A stretch of 7,416 bases of DNA from Hyphomicrobiales bacterium. GTDB taxonomy: Bacteria > Pseudomonadota > Alphaproteobacteria > Rhizobiales > Aestuariivirgaceae. This document shows positions 7,077 to 7,416 of this stretch, piece by piece. The DNA lies in the NCBI GenBank assembly GCA_025356765.1, contig JANXRO010000168.1, positions 1 to 7,416 on the forward strand. The letters are read 5' to 3'. The position numbers were made by a program, and so were the translations under genes. Below the pieces are notes generated by a model. That model was not told the origin of the DNA. It did no database searches and worked only from the letters and a program-made list of their open reading frames with translations. Positions within the stretch are counted from its first letter, which is position 1, and each line of letters opens with the position of its first letter.

Positions 7077-7105
7077 ATTTGAGACCAAACACGTTTCGCA
7101 ATCAA
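7077..7105 (-). promoter_or_regulatory. Weak candidate promoter for the gamma-glutamyltransferase gene
   Basis: On the - strand TTGATT (complement of 7100-7105) is followed after 17 nt by TCAAAT (complement of 7077-7082). Each matches the sigma70 consensus at four of six positions, about 35 nt upstream of the start codon. It lies within the 5' part of the rhodanese remnant. Such matches occur by chance fairly often. Confidence 0.22.
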
Positions 7106-7299
7106 GGGCGAAGTTCTCACGATCTCTGTGAAAGAAGCCACGAAACAGCGATGTGAAAAGTTCACACCAGAAAAACCTAATCACCTAGCGGCCTCGCTGC
7201 CCTAATAGGCGAAACACCGAAAGAAATTTTCTCATCCAAGTGTTGAACCTTGGCAAATTCCAAAATTGCATATGTGGCGGTGGCAAGGTTAAACAATAA
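7081..7299 (+). pseudogene. Degenerate second copy of the rhodanese gene
   Basis: Three blocks align in order and on the same strand with the intact rhodanese gene. Bases 7104-7145 match 4931-4972 (32 of 42 identical by eye), 7151-7186 match 5106-5144 with small gaps, and 7187-7299 match about 5155-5266, including 26 of 33 identical at 7237-7269. The end still reads NLGKFQNCICGGGKVKQ and stops at TAA 7297-7299, against NLGKFQDWKDAGGEVE in the intact protein. GACCAAA at 7082-7088 probably marks the old N-terminus, but the ATG is lost (GAG). About 130 nt of the middle, including the DVRD region, is deleted. About ten bases spanning the catalytic Cys codon (5147-5149 in the intact gene) are missing, and the frame is broken. 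It cannot encode an active enzyme. It may be an old duplicate or a transferred homologue. The gamma-glutamyltransferase gene now separates the two copies. Confidence 0.8.
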
Positions 7300-7322
7300 T
7301 TCCATTGGTATGAAAATAATCC

Positions 7323-7351
7323 TTGACAGCGTACGCTTGTCGGCCTATATC
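7323..7351 (+). promoter_or_regulatory. Candidate sigma70 promoter pointing out of the window
   Basis: TTGACA (7323-7328) is a perfect -35 box, followed after exactly 17 nt by TATATC (7346-7351), four of six matches to TATAAT. A start site would be near 7358. No convincing start codon with a ribosome binding site follows before the window ends, so the transcript would begin with a leader of at least about 55 nt or be a non-coding RNA. I see nothing else in 7352-7416. Confidence 0.42.
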
Positions 7352-7416
7352 TCGTCATACTCCACAGTTGCGAAACAGCACTGATCCCCAACAACAGTCT
7401 TGAGCCCATCAGGAAG

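Noticed and set aside
7185..7409. A 74-codon open frame on the - strand beyond the gamma-glutamyltransferase gene
   Set aside because: It lies antisense to the rhodanese remnant, shows no recognisable protein motif, and the + strand homology explains most of the stretch better.

Overview
The window looks like an alphaproteobacterial chromosome segment of moderate GC content, judged from protein similarity and compact operon structure. No rRNA or tRNA is present to place it more precisely. It holds a polyamine uptake and agmatine hydrolysis operon on the + strand, two small genes trailing it, a convergent gamma-glutamyltransferase gene, and the decayed remains of a second rhodanese gene.

Left part (1-3412): the 3' end of a periplasmic polyamine-binding protein gene is followed by a 186-nt gap. 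The gap holds a strong RNA hairpin and a candidate sigma70 promoter. Two inner-membrane permease genes and an ATPase gene then follow with overlapping or touching ends. Together these form a complete PotFGHI/PotABCD-type spermidine/putrescine ABC importer, apart from the part of the binding protein that lies outside the window.

Middle (3459-5266): a gene for an agmatinase (SpeB-like ureohydrolase) with all metal ligands follows the ATPase by 46 nt. Next come a four-helix MAPEG membrane protein gene and a single-domain rhodanese gene, all on the + strand with short gaps and good ribosome binding sites. The simplest reading is that imported agmatine (or another guanidino-amine) is hydrolysed to putrescine and urea. 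The MAPEG and rhodanese proteins suggest an added thiol/glutathione-related function, which is inference.

Right part (5286-7416): an exported gamma-glutamyltransferase gene runs on the - strand, convergent with the rhodanese gene and only 19 nt from it. Beyond its start, on the + strand, 7081-7299 is a recognisable degenerate copy of the rhodanese gene. It has lost its start codon, about 130 nt of its middle and the catalytic cysteine codon. The last ~115 nt contain a promoter-like TTGACA-N17-TATATC pointing out of the window.

No CRISPR array, insertion sequence, phage gene or clearly new system was found. The least expected items are the rhodanese pseudogene flanking the gamma-glutamyltransferase gene and the hairpin-plus-promoter arrangement between the binding protein and permease genes.
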